A DNA stretch of 64,000 nt from assembly GCA_028819845.1 (NCBI GenBank), contig JAPPKS010000031.1, forward strand, positions 186,001 through 250,000, written 5' to 3'. A program made the position numbers and the translations under genes. Source of the DNA: Candidatus Poribacteria bacterium. Lineage in GTDB: Bacteria > Poribacteria > WGA-4E > PCPOR2b. A model generated the notes under the pieces. That model was not told the DNA's origin. It worked only from the letters and a program-made list of their open reading frames with translations, and did not search any database. Shown in pieces: positions 1 through 10,200 of the stretch; position 1 is the stretch's first letter, and each line of letters begins with the position of its first letter.

Positions 1-2282
1 TGCAAAGCAGCCACAATCTTCTCCGGCTTAATCGGCAGGTCATTAACCCGTACCCCGACCGCGTCGACAACCGCGTTGGACATCGTAGCTAATGTCGGCG
101 TGATTGGCGGTTCGCCGACGCCTTTTGCGCCAAATGGACCGTTTGGTGCTGGAACTTCAACGATTACTGATTCAACGGTAGGTAAATCTGCAGAGGTCGG
201 CACACGGTAGTCGACAAGTCCGGGATTTACATTGCCGTTCTGGTCGTATTGCATCTCCTCCATGATTGCCCACGCATAACCCTGCACGGTACCGCCCTCG
301 ATTTGTCCTTCAACCGCCATGGGATTGATGGCGAAGCCGACATCTTGAGAGGATACTAATTTGAGCACCTTAATTCGTCCAGTTTCAGCGTCCACCTCGA
401 CTTTAGCGATTTGCGCAGCAAGCGCAGGCGTGCTAGATTGCTGGGCGAAAGATCCCTTTCCAACGATCGGTCCGCCTCGTGTATTCAGGCTGAAGGCGGC
501 TAGCTCGCCGAGTGAAATTGACTTGGGTGAATCGGCGCCGTTGACGAATATCTTGCCATCTCTGAGTTCGAAGTTATCAATCTCGGTGTTCAGCCGCTCT
601 GCAGCGAGTTCAAGGATGCGTCTGCGCGTATCTTCAGCCGCGAGTTTCGCGGTATTGCCCATCGTGAATGTCACAACGCTGCCGCCGGAACCCGTTGCGT
701 ACGGTGCAGAATCCGTGTCACCGCGCGTGATTGTAACCCGCTCGTACGGTAAGGTTAAAATTTCTGCGACAATCTGGGTGATTGCCGTATCCGTACCGGT
801 GATGTCCATGGAGCCGTGAAATATTCTCGCACTGCCGTCTTCGTGAATGGAGACATATACGCCACCAGGACCGCACCCGTTTGTCCAGTCCCCCACAGCC
901 ACGCCCCAGCCTTGATTATGAGATTTATCCCGGTTCCACCAACCTGCAGCATCGGCAACTGCCTTGAGCGTTTCTTTGTAACCGATGACGGGTTCTTGGC
1001 TGCCGCCGGGGATCATATCTCCTTCCTCACGCATGTTTTTAAGCCGAAATTCGACAGGGTCCATACCGATTCGGCGTGCAATTTCGTCCAGTTGCGATTC
1101 CGCCGCGAAAATTGCTTGAGGAGCACCCGGTGCTCGATAGGCGGTGGTACCGGATTTGTTGGTGTACACGCCGTAGGCATCGACCTTTAAGTTCGGAATC
1201 TTGTAGACGCCGCGCACTCGGATAGTGCTGCCAATTGAGGCGCCCGAAACCGCGCCGGAATCCCAGAACGCCAGTGCTTGGCATGCAAGGATGCCGCCGG
1301 ATTTGGTCGCGCCCGTTTTCATCTTAATGACGCATCCAGGCGCAGGGCGTCCGTCAAGGAACTCCTCCTTGCGGGTTACCTGCACCCTTACGGGTCTACC
1401 CGTTTTCTGCGAGAGCAATACTGCAGGGACATGCGTCATCGTTACGCCGAAACGTCCGCCGAATCCGCCTCCCATAATTGTGGGGATAACATTAATTTTG
1501 CCGAGTGGGATTCCAAGCGTCCCGGCGATACCCGAACGAATTGCAAACGGTCCCTGTGTACTTGCCCACACCGTAACTTTTCCTGAAGAATCGGCACTCG
1601 CTACAGATACATGCGGTTCCATGTACGTCTGATGCACGCGCGGGATTGTGTATGTATTCTCGACGACAATATCCGATTCCGCAAACCCCTTTTCAACATC
1701 GCCAATTTCTGTGTGTGTTTCAGCGGAGATGTTGTAGTACACATCCTCCTCAAGCGTTTCCAACTCGGTTTCCAACGTACGAATTTCTTCGCTGCTGCCT
1801 TCCGACTCGTCAAGGGATAGTTGCTTCAACCTATTTCGGATGCCGCGGCGCGAGGGGCCGTCTTTGGTTTCATCGCTATGCAGGCGCGGCGCCGTAGGTT
1901 GAATTGCTTCCATTACGTTTTGCACAACCGGAAGGCGTTCATATTCGATTTTAATTAGCCCTGCCGCTTCGTCCGCGATGTCTGAATCAGTTGCTGCGAC
2001 TGCGGCGATCGGTTCTCCAGAATACAGGACTTTATCTGACGCAAATACTTTTCGTCCGCTCTCAACATCCGCCTGCGTAATAATAGCGCGCACTCCCGGC
2101 AACAATTCGGCTTCGGTGGTGTCAATGTGAAGAATCTTAGCGTGGGGGTATTCGCTGCGTACAATTTTGCCGTAGAGCATACCGGGCGGATGTACATCTG
2201 CGCCGTACTTCGCTGCACCGGTGACTTTTTCAAGTGCATCAACTCTTGGTAGCCTTCTACCCACGACCGAATATTCTGGCAT
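1..2282 (-). CDS. Xanthine dehydrogenase family, molybdopterin-binding large subunit (3' end cut by window)
   Basis: This is the catalytic subunit of a molybdenum hydroxylase, which oxidises an unidentified aromatic, purine or aldehyde substrate with water as oxygen source. I translated the minus strand by hand: it is open from an ATG at 2282 to the window edge (about 760 codons), so only the extreme C-terminus is missing. Family motifs are present in order: GGGFGG(R) of the cofactor site, AYRAPG in the substrate-channel region, GSGGS, and KGVGE with the catalytic base Glu near the end. The AYRCSFR loop of CO dehydrogenase is absent, so CoxL is unlikely. There is an unusual charged insertion at about residues 137-180. 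It is the last gene of a FAD, 2Fe-2S, molybdopterin operon, the usual coxMSL order. The substrate cannot be read from the sequence. Confidence 0.9.
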   Translation of the reverse strand, partial: MPEYSVVGRRLPRVDALEKVTGAAKYGADVHPPGMLYGKIVRSEYPHAKILHIDTTEAELLPGVRAIITQADVESGRKVFASDKVLYSGEPIAAVAATDSDIADEAAGLIKIEYERLPVVQNVMEAIQPTAPRLHSDETKDGPSRRGIRNRLKQLSLDESEGSSEEIRTLETELETLEEDVYYNISAETHTEIGDVEKGFAESDIVVENTYTIPRVHQTYMEPHVSVASADSSGKVTVWASTQGPFAIRSGIAGTLGIPLGKINVIPTIMGGGFGGRFGVTMTHVPAVLLSQKTGRPVRVQVTRKEEFLDGRPAPGCVIKMKTGATKSGGILACQALAFWDSGAVSGASIGSTIRVRGVYKIPNLKVDAYGVYTNKSGTTAYRAPGAPQAIFAAESQLDEIARRIGMDPVEFRLKNMREEGDMIPGGSQEPVIGYKETLKAVADAAGWWNRDKSHNQGWGVAVGDWTNGCGPGGVYVSIHEDGSARIFHGSMDITGTDTAITQIVAEILTLPYERVTITRGDTDSAPYATGSGGSVVTFTMGNTAKLAAEDTRRRILELAAERLNTEIDNFELRDGKIFVNGADSPKSISLGELAAFSLNTRGGPIVGKGSFAQQSSTPALAAQIAKVEVDAETGRIKVLKLVSSQDVGFAINPMAVEGQIEGGTVQGYAWAIMEEMQYDQNGNVNPGLVDYRVPTSADLPTVESVIVEVPAPNGPFGAKGVGEPPITPTLATMSNAVVDAVGVRVNDLPIKPEKIVAAL

Positions 2283-2357
2283 GAATATTACTCCTCATAC
2301 GTTTTCATGGCGATCGACCAATTGGAATTAGATTTCAGCTTGAAAAAACAGCGGTCT

Positions 2358-2849
2358 CTAGCGCGCCTGCCGCGCACTGCGCATCAACTCCGCCGCACTC
2401 ATGACTGCCTCAATAATTTTCGTGTATCCCGTACATCGACAGATATTGCCGCCGAGAGCGTGCCTGACCTCGGCTTCCGTTGCGTTAGGGTTTTCCTCAA
2501 GGAAGGCTTTCGACGCCATGATGAAGCCCGGCGTGCAGAAGCCGCACTGATAGCCGCCCTTGTCGATAAACGCATGCTGAAGGGGATGCAAAGAACTGCC
2601 GCTCGATAGTCCTTCAATCGTCTTGATTGCTTTTCCGTTGGCACTGGCGGCGAGCATCAAACACGATGTCACTGATTTACCATCAACCGTGACGGTACAC
2701 GCGCCGCAGTCGCCGGTGCTACATCCCTCTTTCGTTCCTGTCAAACCAATCGAATCCCGCAGAACCGCCAACAGCGTTTTTCGGGGCTCAACCAGCAAAT
2801 CATACTGATCGTTATTGACAGTAAAACTTACCAAATGTTTCTTCATCAA
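2358..2849 (-). CDS. (2Fe-2S)-binding small subunit of the molybdenum hydroxylase
   Basis: This 163-residue electron-transfer subunit carries two [2Fe-2S] clusters that pass electrons from the molybdopterin centre to FAD. The N-terminal plant-ferredoxin-like domain has EGCSTGDCGACTV plus a later Cys (SCLML). The C-terminal helical domain has QCGFCTPGF and CRCTGYTKI, giving the four cysteines of the second cluster. The length matches the CoxS/XdhC-type family. It lies 75 bases upstream of the large subunit and 133 bases downstream of the FAD subunit, so all three are probably co-transcribed. A second Met follows the first, so the start may be one codon later. Confidence 0.93.
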   Translation of the reverse strand: MMKKHLVSFTVNNDQYDLLVEPRKTLLAVLRDSIGLTGTKEGCSTGDCGACTVTVDGKSVTSCLMLAASANGKAIKTIEGLSSGSSLHPLQHAFIDKGGYQCGFCTPGFIMASKAFLEENPNATEAEVRHALGGNICRCTGYTKIIEAVMSAAELMRSARQAR

Positions 2850-2982
2850 CTTCTGCCATTCCTTTCGGTGTCACCTTAAAGTTCAGAGGATTTGGGTCAC
2901 GGCAATTCGCTCATAATGAGGCATTTTGGGATAAATTTGCACATGTAACAACTGTATACCTGCGTATAGTAGGAATAAGGGT

Positions 2983-3873
2983 TTAAATCCTTGCTGCTGA
3001 GGCCTGGATTGTGCGTTTAGTAAGCACCCTAACCATGTCTTCCCTATACTCCGCTGAACACCGGAGGTCTGAAATCGGGCTTGACTGTTCTGCAGCAGCC
3101 GACGCCGCTTGTTCCAGAATTGATTCTGAAAGCGAATTTCCTTTCAGAATATTCTCCGCATCAGTTGCCCGAATTGGCGTAGGAGCAACAGCCGCGAGTC
3201 CAATTTTGACATCTGCCACCACACCGTGCGCCAGCTCCACAGAAGCCGCGACACCAATGAAAGCGAGATCCATGACCTCGCGAATTTTTTGCTTTATGTA
3301 GTGTGAACCCGAATTGTCCGGCCGGGGTGGGCAAACCAACCTAGTCACAATCTCACCATGCTGTAAGGACGATTCTCCTGGGCCCACAAAAAAATCACGG
3401 ATAGGGATAGTACGTTCTCCATATGTACTCGCAATTTCGAGCTGCGCACCAAATACTAAAAGAGCTGCGACCGTGTCTGCAGCCGGGGAAGCGTTACAAA
3501 TGTTACCGCCAAGCGTCGCTAGGTTGCGAATTTGAATGGATCCAACTTCGCTTGCTCCCTCGGCTAAGGCGGTGTAGCGGTTCCGGATAGTTGAAGATTG
3601 TTCGATGGCGCGCATTTTCGTCATCCCGCCAATCGATAAGCCTGTATTCTCATCATACGCGATGCTGTCCAATCCCGATATCTGCGCTAAACTAACGACG
3701 GATTTTGGCGTTGCAATACCTTCTTTCCACCCGACGAGCAAATCTGTTCCACCCGCCAAAATCGTGGCTTTACCGCCGTTTTCGGCAAGCAGGGATGACG
3801 CTTCCTCAATTGTGGTTGGTTCAAACAAAGCGAAGTCTCTCAATATAGAAAACTCCTTGGATGTGCAAACCAT
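2983..3873 (-). CDS. FAD-binding middle subunit of the molybdenum hydroxylase
   Basis: This 296-residue subunit binds FAD and hands electrons to the final acceptor. Two flavin-binding signatures are seen: LAGGTDLL near residue 40 and TLGGNICNASPAADT near residue 118, both typical of the CoxM / CO-dehydrogenase flavoprotein family. The C-terminal third fits the CO_deh_flav_C domain in length and in its DVKIGLAAVAPTPIRA segment. It is the first gene of the three-gene operon on this strand, followed by the 2Fe-2S and molybdopterin subunits. The start at 3873 gives a ten-residue leader before the family homology (FALFEP). Confidence 0.92.
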   Translation of the reverse strand: MVCTSKEFSILRDFALFEPTTIEEASSLLAENGGKATILAGGTDLLVGWKEGIATPKSVVSLAQISGLDSIAYDENTGLSIGGMTKMRAIEQSSTIRNRYTALAEGASEVGSIQIRNLATLGGNICNASPAADTVAALLVFGAQLEIASTYGERTIPIRDFFVGPGESSLQHGEIVTRLVCPPRPDNSGSHYIKQKIREVMDLAFIGVAASVELAHGVVADVKIGLAAVAPTPIRATDAENILKGNSLSESILEQAASAAAEQSSPISDLRCSAEYREDMVRVLTKRTIQASAARI

Positions 3874-3976
3874 CTACCGGGCGGCGATTGATATGCATTA
3901 TCTTGTATCATTGAATGGCTAAACCCTATCAATTGTGATTAAGATTGTCACGATATGCATGACACGCTGTTTTCCT

Positions 3977-4771
3977 TCACGCCGACATGAAGACAGGCAA
4001 ATTATTCCGCTCGGTCAGGCGATATTCGCGCTCCATACCGCATAACCAATAGAACATCTCGGCGGCGTCGTTGATTGCGCGGTGGTACTCGCGGTGATAG
4101 GTCGGTCCGGGAGGCGGACCCTTGGCATGCCTAGGATGGAAGTTCGGTTCGTGAATCCAGTCGCGTTCCGGTGCTACGGTCCGCCTATACGCATACTTGA
4201 AAAGATGTCGAGTCCCCTTCGCTGTGGAGCCTGAACGGCGGTGCCAGATAGGATAGGCGGTCAAAAAGATAGAGCCTGCTGGGGCGGCTGTAGGGACTGC
4301 GCCCCGAATGCTCCCGTAATGCGCCATTGATGGAATACCATCGGCGATAAGAAAATGTGAGCCGGGCAACACTTCAGTCGGCCCCATTTCTAGCGGCGTA
4401 TCTTGTGGATAATAGAACACCTGCAGGCAGTCAAGTATGGGCGGGAATACGGCGCCGCCATCAACGTGCCATGGGCCTGGCGGCAAAGGGCACACGACGG
4501 GATGGCCGGTATGCAGGTGAGTGGGGTAAGTAAAATCCTTTCCCAAGAGCGATCGGATTGCACCAGTTACTTGCGGATTGAGGCTGATATTCTCAGTGAC
4601 GCCATCTATCATCCCAGTATCGCCGCCATCGGGGCGTTCCACAAAAAAATCAAACACCTGCCGGTTGATCTCATCAGGAACCACACCTTCGAAAATCAGG
4701 AAACCCTGTCTGCAAAACTCCAGCACCTGCGTATCTGTTAATGTTGGTTTACAGTCATAAGTATCACGCAT
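3977..4771 (-). CDS. Phytanoyl-CoA dioxygenase (PhyH) family protein
   Basis: This is a predicted Fe(II)/2-oxoglutarate-dependent oxygenase. The metal-binding HxD is seen in PWHVDGG, and the distal His in YPIWHRRSG followed by a 2-oxoglutarate-binding Arg region (RHLFKYAYRR). I place the start at 4771 (protein begins MRDTYDCK) because GGAGG lies nine bases upstream. The alternative ATG at 4801 would put that ribosome-binding site inside the gene. The product is then 264 residues, normal for the family. The substrate is unknown. The gene stands alone, with about 270 bases separating it from the membrane protein upstream. It is one of three PhyH paralogues in this window. Confidence 0.87.
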   Translation of the reverse strand: MRDTYDCKPTLTDTQVLEFCRQGFLIFEGVVPDEINRQVFDFFVERPDGGDTGMIDGVTENISLNPQVTGAIRSLLGKDFTYPTHLHTGHPVVCPLPPGPWHVDGGAVFPPILDCLQVFYYPQDTPLEMGPTEVLPGSHFLIADGIPSMAHYGSIRGAVPTAAPAGSIFLTAYPIWHRRSGSTAKGTRHLFKYAYRRTVAPERDWIHEPNFHPRHAKGPPPGPTYHREYHRAINDAAEMFYWLCGMEREYRLTERNNLPVFMSA

Positions 4772-5045
4772 TGTGTGTGACCTCCATTTTGGGATAGTCA
4801 ATTCTTCAGCGACTAAAGCGGCAGCCGTGTTTAGCGCTCACCGAGTTTGGGACACGGCAGCGAATTGAGCAAAAAGGTGATTCCTCCAACGTTATTAGAA
4901 ACTACTGCAATTTATTGACGAGCCACATTTTACAGGAAATCTCGGTTGATGTCAAGGTCTGTGTAGGTTAATCAACGCGCAGCATAGTTGTCTTGCTTTG
5001 GATAAATAAAATTCAGGATTAGAGAGCTAAAATCGCCTCCGTCCG

Positions 5046-6038
5046 TTAGTCAGTTTTACGAAAAAGGGCTGACTTGGAAATCGCCCCATACGCACCCAAA
5101 AGCAAGCTGAATAACAACGTCAGAATGTGCAGACTAAACGCAGAAATAATCGCATTGTCCCTTGAGATTCCGAGAACCGTAAACGCCAATATCCACGGCA
5201 CTTCCACGGTGCCAAAATTTCCCACAGTCTGGATAGGAAACATGTTGAAAAACGAAGTAAGGCTTAGTGCGAAGATAATCTCCAGAATTCCTAGATTCAT
5301 CTGCATGGATGTTACGAGATAGCACTGCATGATGAACCGCAGTCCTAGATTCGCAATCGAACAGCCAATAATGCCAAGTAACTGCCAATTAAAGGGCAGC
5401 GTGGTGACCTCGCGCAGCAACCCCGCGAACGACTCCACGAGACGAACCAATACCGCCATTCTAATCCTACTCGATAATGACTCTACCCATTTTACCCCCC
5501 CGCAGACCGCGTTTGGCAACAAGAGGAGGACTATTCCGGCAGACAAAATGACTGAAATTCCGATTAGCGGCAAAACAAAAAGAAGCCAATAAGATAAATT
5601 GCTCTGTTCCAACAATTCCAGTCTGAACCCCCACGCCGTGGCTGACATCGCCAACAATATCAGCAGGATGTCGATAATACTCGCACTCAATAAAGAGGCG
5701 ATTCCCTTGGCCGCGGGCACTTTTTCGTCTCGCCTCAGGAGATAAACATACGAGAATTCCCCCGTACGCATCGGCAAGATGTTCGTCCAGAAGGTTTGAA
5801 GTGAAACAATTGAAACCAGCCGATGCAGTTTTACATTGACACCCAGAATTAACCGAAACCGCATCGCTTTGAACGGCAATGACAGAAAATAAATCACGAA
5901 CGCGAAAAGCAGAATCTTTATGGGAATGCGTCGAACCGTGTCTACAATGTTAGACGGATCATTGAGCTTCGACAGTAGGAAAAAGACAACCATTACGGCG
6001 ATAGCCGATGTTAACAAGAATCTGTTGCGTGCCGACAA
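5046..6038 (-). CDS. Lysylphosphatidylglycerol synthase TM-region / UPF0104 (YbhN-like) membrane protein
   Basis: This 330-residue polytopic membrane protein has about eight hydrophobic segments, starting with a helix at residues 8-25 and including LILLAMSATAWGF, LFVLPLIGISVILSAGIVLLLL and a long C-terminal pair. A middle segment with NILPMRTGEFSYVYLLRR matches the conserved P-x-R-x-G-E motif of the LPG_synthase_TM (UPF0104) family. The catalytic aminoacyl-transferase domain of MprF is absent, so it is not a lysyl-PG synthase. Family members act in lipid or polyisoprenoid-linked envelope chemistry, but the specific role is not known. It follows a methyltransferase gene by 119 bases on the same strand. 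Confidence 0.8.
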   Translation of the reverse strand: MSARNRFLLTSAIAVMVVFFLLSKLNDPSNIVDTVRRIPIKILLFAFVIYFLSLPFKAMRFRLILGVNVKLHRLVSIVSLQTFWTNILPMRTGEFSYVYLLRRDEKVPAAKGIASLLSASIIDILLILLAMSATAWGFRLELLEQSNLSYWLLFVLPLIGISVILSAGIVLLLLPNAVCGGVKWVESLSSRIRMAVLVRLVESFAGLLREVTTLPFNWQLLGIIGCSIANLGLRFIMQCYLVTSMQMNLGILEIIFALSLTSFFNMFPIQTVGNFGTVEVPWILAFTVLGISRDNAIISAFSLHILTLLFSLLLGAYGAISKSALFRKTD

Positions 6039-6157
6039 TATAACCCCCTGTATTCAACCACCTGGCTGTTTCAGAAATCTATCCGAATGGTTTTGAGACT
6101 GCGTCGCAATTGTGTGAATGCCTTCAAACGGTTTGAAACGTAGGAAATTATTCGGCA

Positions 6158-6997
6158 TTACCCAAGTTTTCGGGCGACCAATATAATTGGATAATAAAAC
6201 TCCAGTTTTCTGCCGAGGTACTTCACGACTGGAATGAGTTTTAGCCGATGTACAATTTTTGTCAATTTCATCATAATGCCGGTCGATCCCCATGTCGAAA
6301 AGGCAGCAGTCTCTAAGCGTTTTTCCCACATGTCGATTCCTAAGTTTAAAATTTCTACTTTTTCACCCGCGAAAGCTTTTACGATGCGGGATGGCGTCGT
6401 GTATTGAATCTCGTCCAAAAAGTCCGCATCCCGACCTGTACACCTAAGGTAAATCTTCGCTAGAGACCGGGGGAATTGTGGTAACCAGATTATGCCGTAG
6501 TGCCCTTCCCAAAAAGAGTTGTAGTTTGGTACAACAAAATGGATGTATCCGCCCGGTTTCAGCACACGTACAGTTTCTCGCATGACTTTTTCAGGGATTT
6601 GCGTGTGCTCAAGTACCTGGAACGAAACAACCAAATCAAACGTTCGATCTCCGAAAGGCAAGTCTTCTCCGACGCTCCGCAGTATTTTCCTACGAACGCC
6701 AGCGTTATCAAGGCGATCAAGAGAAATGCCAACCTTAACTGAATCCGGTTCGATTCCGTAACAATCCCCGCCATTCTGCTGACACACGATGTTAAAGGTA
6801 CCTAGCCCGCTGCCAATCTCCAATATTCTCTTGCCTATTACCTGAATCCCAAACACATCCCGCATAATTGCAATCCGCTCTTCCTCGCGCTGGGTAGAGA
6901 GCGATTCTCTAATGCCTTTTTCTACATTGGGCAACGGCTTTTTACACCCCGACAAATAGTATTCCTTCAATTTTTCGATTAGCATGTCCTGATTCAT
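6158..6997 (-). CDS. Class I SAM-dependent methyltransferase
   Basis: This 279-residue protein is a predicted methyltransferase of the Methyltransf_11 type. Motif I is ILEIGSGLGTF near residue 60, the acidic end of beta 2 is YGIEPD, and the post-motif region contains LPFGDRTFDLVVSFQVLEH and VRVLKPGGYIHF. A C-terminal stretch of hydrophobic and basic residues (about 230-279) may contact membrane or a lipid-linked substrate. It precedes the UPF0104-type membrane protein on the same strand and could work on the same envelope glycolipid, which is inference. It diverges from mutS across a 240-base spacer. Confidence 0.82.
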   Translation of the reverse strand: MNQDMLIEKLKEYYLSGCKKPLPNVEKGIRESLSTQREEERIAIMRDVFGIQVIGKRILEIGSGLGTFNIVCQQNGGDCYGIEPDSVKVGISLDRLDNAGVRRKILRSVGEDLPFGDRTFDLVVSFQVLEHTQIPEKVMRETVRVLKPGGYIHFVVPNYNSFWEGHYGIIWLPQFPRSLAKIYLRCTGRDADFLDEIQYTTPSRIVKAFAGEKVEILNLGIDMWEKRLETAAFSTWGSTGIMMKLTKIVHRLKLIPVVKYLGRKLEFYYPIILVARKLG

Positions 6998-7124
6998 TTT
7001 AACATTCCGATGGTCATCGTGTGGAGAGGTGAGACCGCTTTACACACGTCTGTGCCTTATTATATCACATGAACCATTGACTTCAATCGAAGAAGTCTGT
7101 ACTTCCCATGAAAGGATATTTCGC

Positions 7125-7153
7125 TTGCACAATCCGGAAAACTTATGTATGAT
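7125..7153 (+). promoter_or_regulatory. Predicted sigma-70 promoter of mutS
   Basis: A -35 element TTGCAC (7125-7130) and a -10 element TATGAT (7148-7153) are separated by exactly 17 bases. They lie about 85 bases upstream of the mutS ATG, in the spacer between mutS and the divergent methyltransferase. Called by match to the consensus only. Confidence 0.5.
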
Positions 7154-7237
7154 AAATTGTTAAGAGAATCATAACATACCTGAAATGGCAATCTTAGTCA
7201 GTTGCGGGTGTCAGTGCGAAAATTTTGAAGGTTTACG

Positions 7238-10200
7238 ATGGCGAAAAAAACACAACTTTCCCCCTTGATGGATCAGTATAAACGGCTGAAAAACCAGTAT
7301 CGAGATTCGGTTCTGCTCTGCCGTGTAGGAGACTTCTATGAGGCGTTCTTTGAGGATGCGGAGCTAATCGCTCGCGAGTTGGAGATTGTCCTGACTTCCC
7401 GCGACAAAGACAAAGCAACGCCGATGGCAGGAATTCCGCATCACGCACTCGATTCATATCTTTACAAACTCGTCAAGGCGGGCCACAAAGTTGCAATATT
7501 AGAGCAAATTGAGGACGCGAAGAATGTACCCGCCGGAGAGCTAGTCAAGCGGGATATCGTACGTATTGTAACGCCCGGCACCTTAACGGATCCAAAGGTG
7601 CTCGATCAGCGGGTGAACAACTATTTGATTGCCGTCTGTATCCGTGATGAAATCTACGGATTTGCATCGGTCGATCTATCGACAGGTGAATTTGCGGTAA
7701 CCGAATTACAAGATGACGAGAAACTATGGACAGAACTACATCGGCTTGCTCCCAAGGAACTTCTGCTTTCTGAGGTGTTTGATGATGCAGAGATTTTGGA
7801 ACGGATAAGGGTCGATTTGAAAGCAGTGGTGAACACGCTGCCGGATTGGCGATTCGCGCTGGACACAACGAGATCGGAACTGCTGCAACATTTCAATACC
7901 CTCTCGCTAGACGGTTTTGGATGCGAACATCTCCCCGCGGCAATATGTGCCGCAGGCGCATTGATATATTATCTGCATGAGACCCAAAAACAAGAGGTAG
8001 AACACATCCTTTCCATTCATACCTACACGGTCTCTGACTTCATGATTTTGGACGTGGATACACAACGGAATCTGGAGTTGACGACATCTATCCGTGACGG
8101 CTCCGCTAAAGGCACACTCTTGGAAACAATAGACCAAACTGTGACTCCGATGGGAGCGCGCAAACTTCGCGGTTGCCTTTTACAACCGCTGCTTCAACCG
8201 GACCAAATTATCGCCCGTTTGAACGCAGTCGAAGAAATGAAAAATCAGATTGGCACACAGGAGGAAATTCGTGATTTACTAAATAAAATCTACGACATGG
8301 AGCGGTTGATTTCGAGAATCAGTTTAGGGACGGCAAACGCCCGTGATCTGCTTGCATTGAGGGACTCACTGTATTTGATTCCGGCGATTAAAGATCAGCT
8401 TGGGGATTGCGAGACCTCGTTATTGCAGACCTTGAACGACACACTTGACCCTTTAAATCAGTTAGCAACGCTGATTGAGACGGCGATTCACCCCGATCCT
8501 CCCGTAACATTGCGCGAAGGCGGATTAATCCGCGACGGTTATAGCGGTCAGTTAGACGAGTTGCGCGCCATCACAAGCAAAGGGAAGAGTTGGATCGCGG
8601 AACTTCAGCAATTGGAACGCGAGAAAACCGGCGTTACCTCGCTAAAAATCGGTTTTAATCAGGTCTTCGGTTACTACATCGAAGTCACAAAATCGAATCT
8701 CCACCTCGTTCCCGATGATTATATACGCAAGCAGACATTGACGAATGCAGAACGGTTCATTACTCCGGAGCTTAAAGAACGGGAAGCGCAAATCTTGAAC
8801 GCGCAGGATCAGATTCAAGCGCTTGAGCATAGTCTCTTTCTTGAAATCCGCGCGCAAATTGCCAAAGAGACGGAGCGAATCCAGAGAACCGCCGCGGTGA
8901 TTGGGATGATTGATGTGATTGCAAACCTCGCTTATATTGCGGCTAAACATGATTACGAGAAACCCATTATTGATGAGAGTGATGAAATAATCATTCGGAA
9001 TGGACGCCACCCCGTAGTTGAACGGCTGTTCACGCAAGAGGGGTTTGTTCCTAACGACACTTCATTAAATTGCCGCGACCATCAGATGCACATTATCACG
9101 GGCCCCAATATGAGCGGCAAATGCGTTCGCGGTGACACGCTAGTGTTCACCGATGCCGGTCTTGTCCCGATTGCTTCTCTTCAACCCGGCAGGGTTGAAA
9201 TAGACAGCTTCGCCCCAGTGAGTTACCGCGTAAAGGGGCTGAACGGAAACGCGCACGCAACCCATTTCTACGCCGGCGGGCGGCGCCGAACCGTGCGCAT
9301 CCGCACGAGATTGGGTTACGAATTGGAAGGTACGCCCGAACATCGAATTTGGGCGCGCCAGCAGTCCGGCGTGGAGGGTTGGAAACCGCTGGGGAAAATT
9401 GAGAGTAGCGATGCTGTCGCAATCGATTGCCAGATTGATTTGTGGGGCGCTAACGATACACTACAATCGCCGCGAGCAGCTTGTATGGAATCTCAAGTAA
9501 ACCGCATTGAAACGCCGCCAGACTCGTCACCGGGCTCGCTGCCCGCCCGCCTTACGCCGGATCTGGCTTATTTGGCGGGATTGCTGGTTGGCGGTAGTGT
9601 ATCGACCGATGGAGACGCTGTCTCACTCGAAACGAAAGACGCGTTTCTCGGGGGAGAATTTAGACGCATAATAGGTGCGGAGTTTAGAGACGGTGCGGAG
9701 GCAACCTCCAAAATAAGGAATTCCAACAATCGAGGAGGTGATTTTCAGATTCGGCGTTTCATTGAAGCCTTGGGACTGGCGCATACTTTTAATGAGCAGG
9801 TTCCGACGGCTATTTTGCGCGCACCGAAGGTTGTCGTTGCTGCTTTCCTGCAAGGGCTGTTTGACATAACTAGCAATGGTGATGCAAAAGAGAACATCAC
9901 CCTGTTTACTCCATCGGTTACTCTTGCTAAACAGGTGCATACGCTTCTGCTTAACTTCGGGATCGTGTCCGCGGTACAGGAGAAAAAAGCCAATCGCGCT
10001 GGCAACTGGATTTACCGAATTTCTGTTACCGGTGCAGACGCATTGACGTTTTGCCGGCAGATTGGCTTTCGACATCCGGAAAAACATCGCAGCGCCAACC
10101 ACGTTCGTTTCATACGGTATCCTGGAAACAGCCGAATGGAACACCGAGACGAACGATCATCAGGAGGCGGGGGTTACGTCTTCGATTCAATCGCGGACAT

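Noticed and set aside
755-2242. Many open frames on both strands over the molybdenum hydroxylase genes
   Set aside because: They are shadows of the minus-strand genes, which show complete family motifs in one frame.
6740-6775. tRNA T-arm-like GGTTCGATTCC
   Set aside because: It lies inside the methyltransferase gene, and no acceptor, D or anticodon arms can be folded around it.
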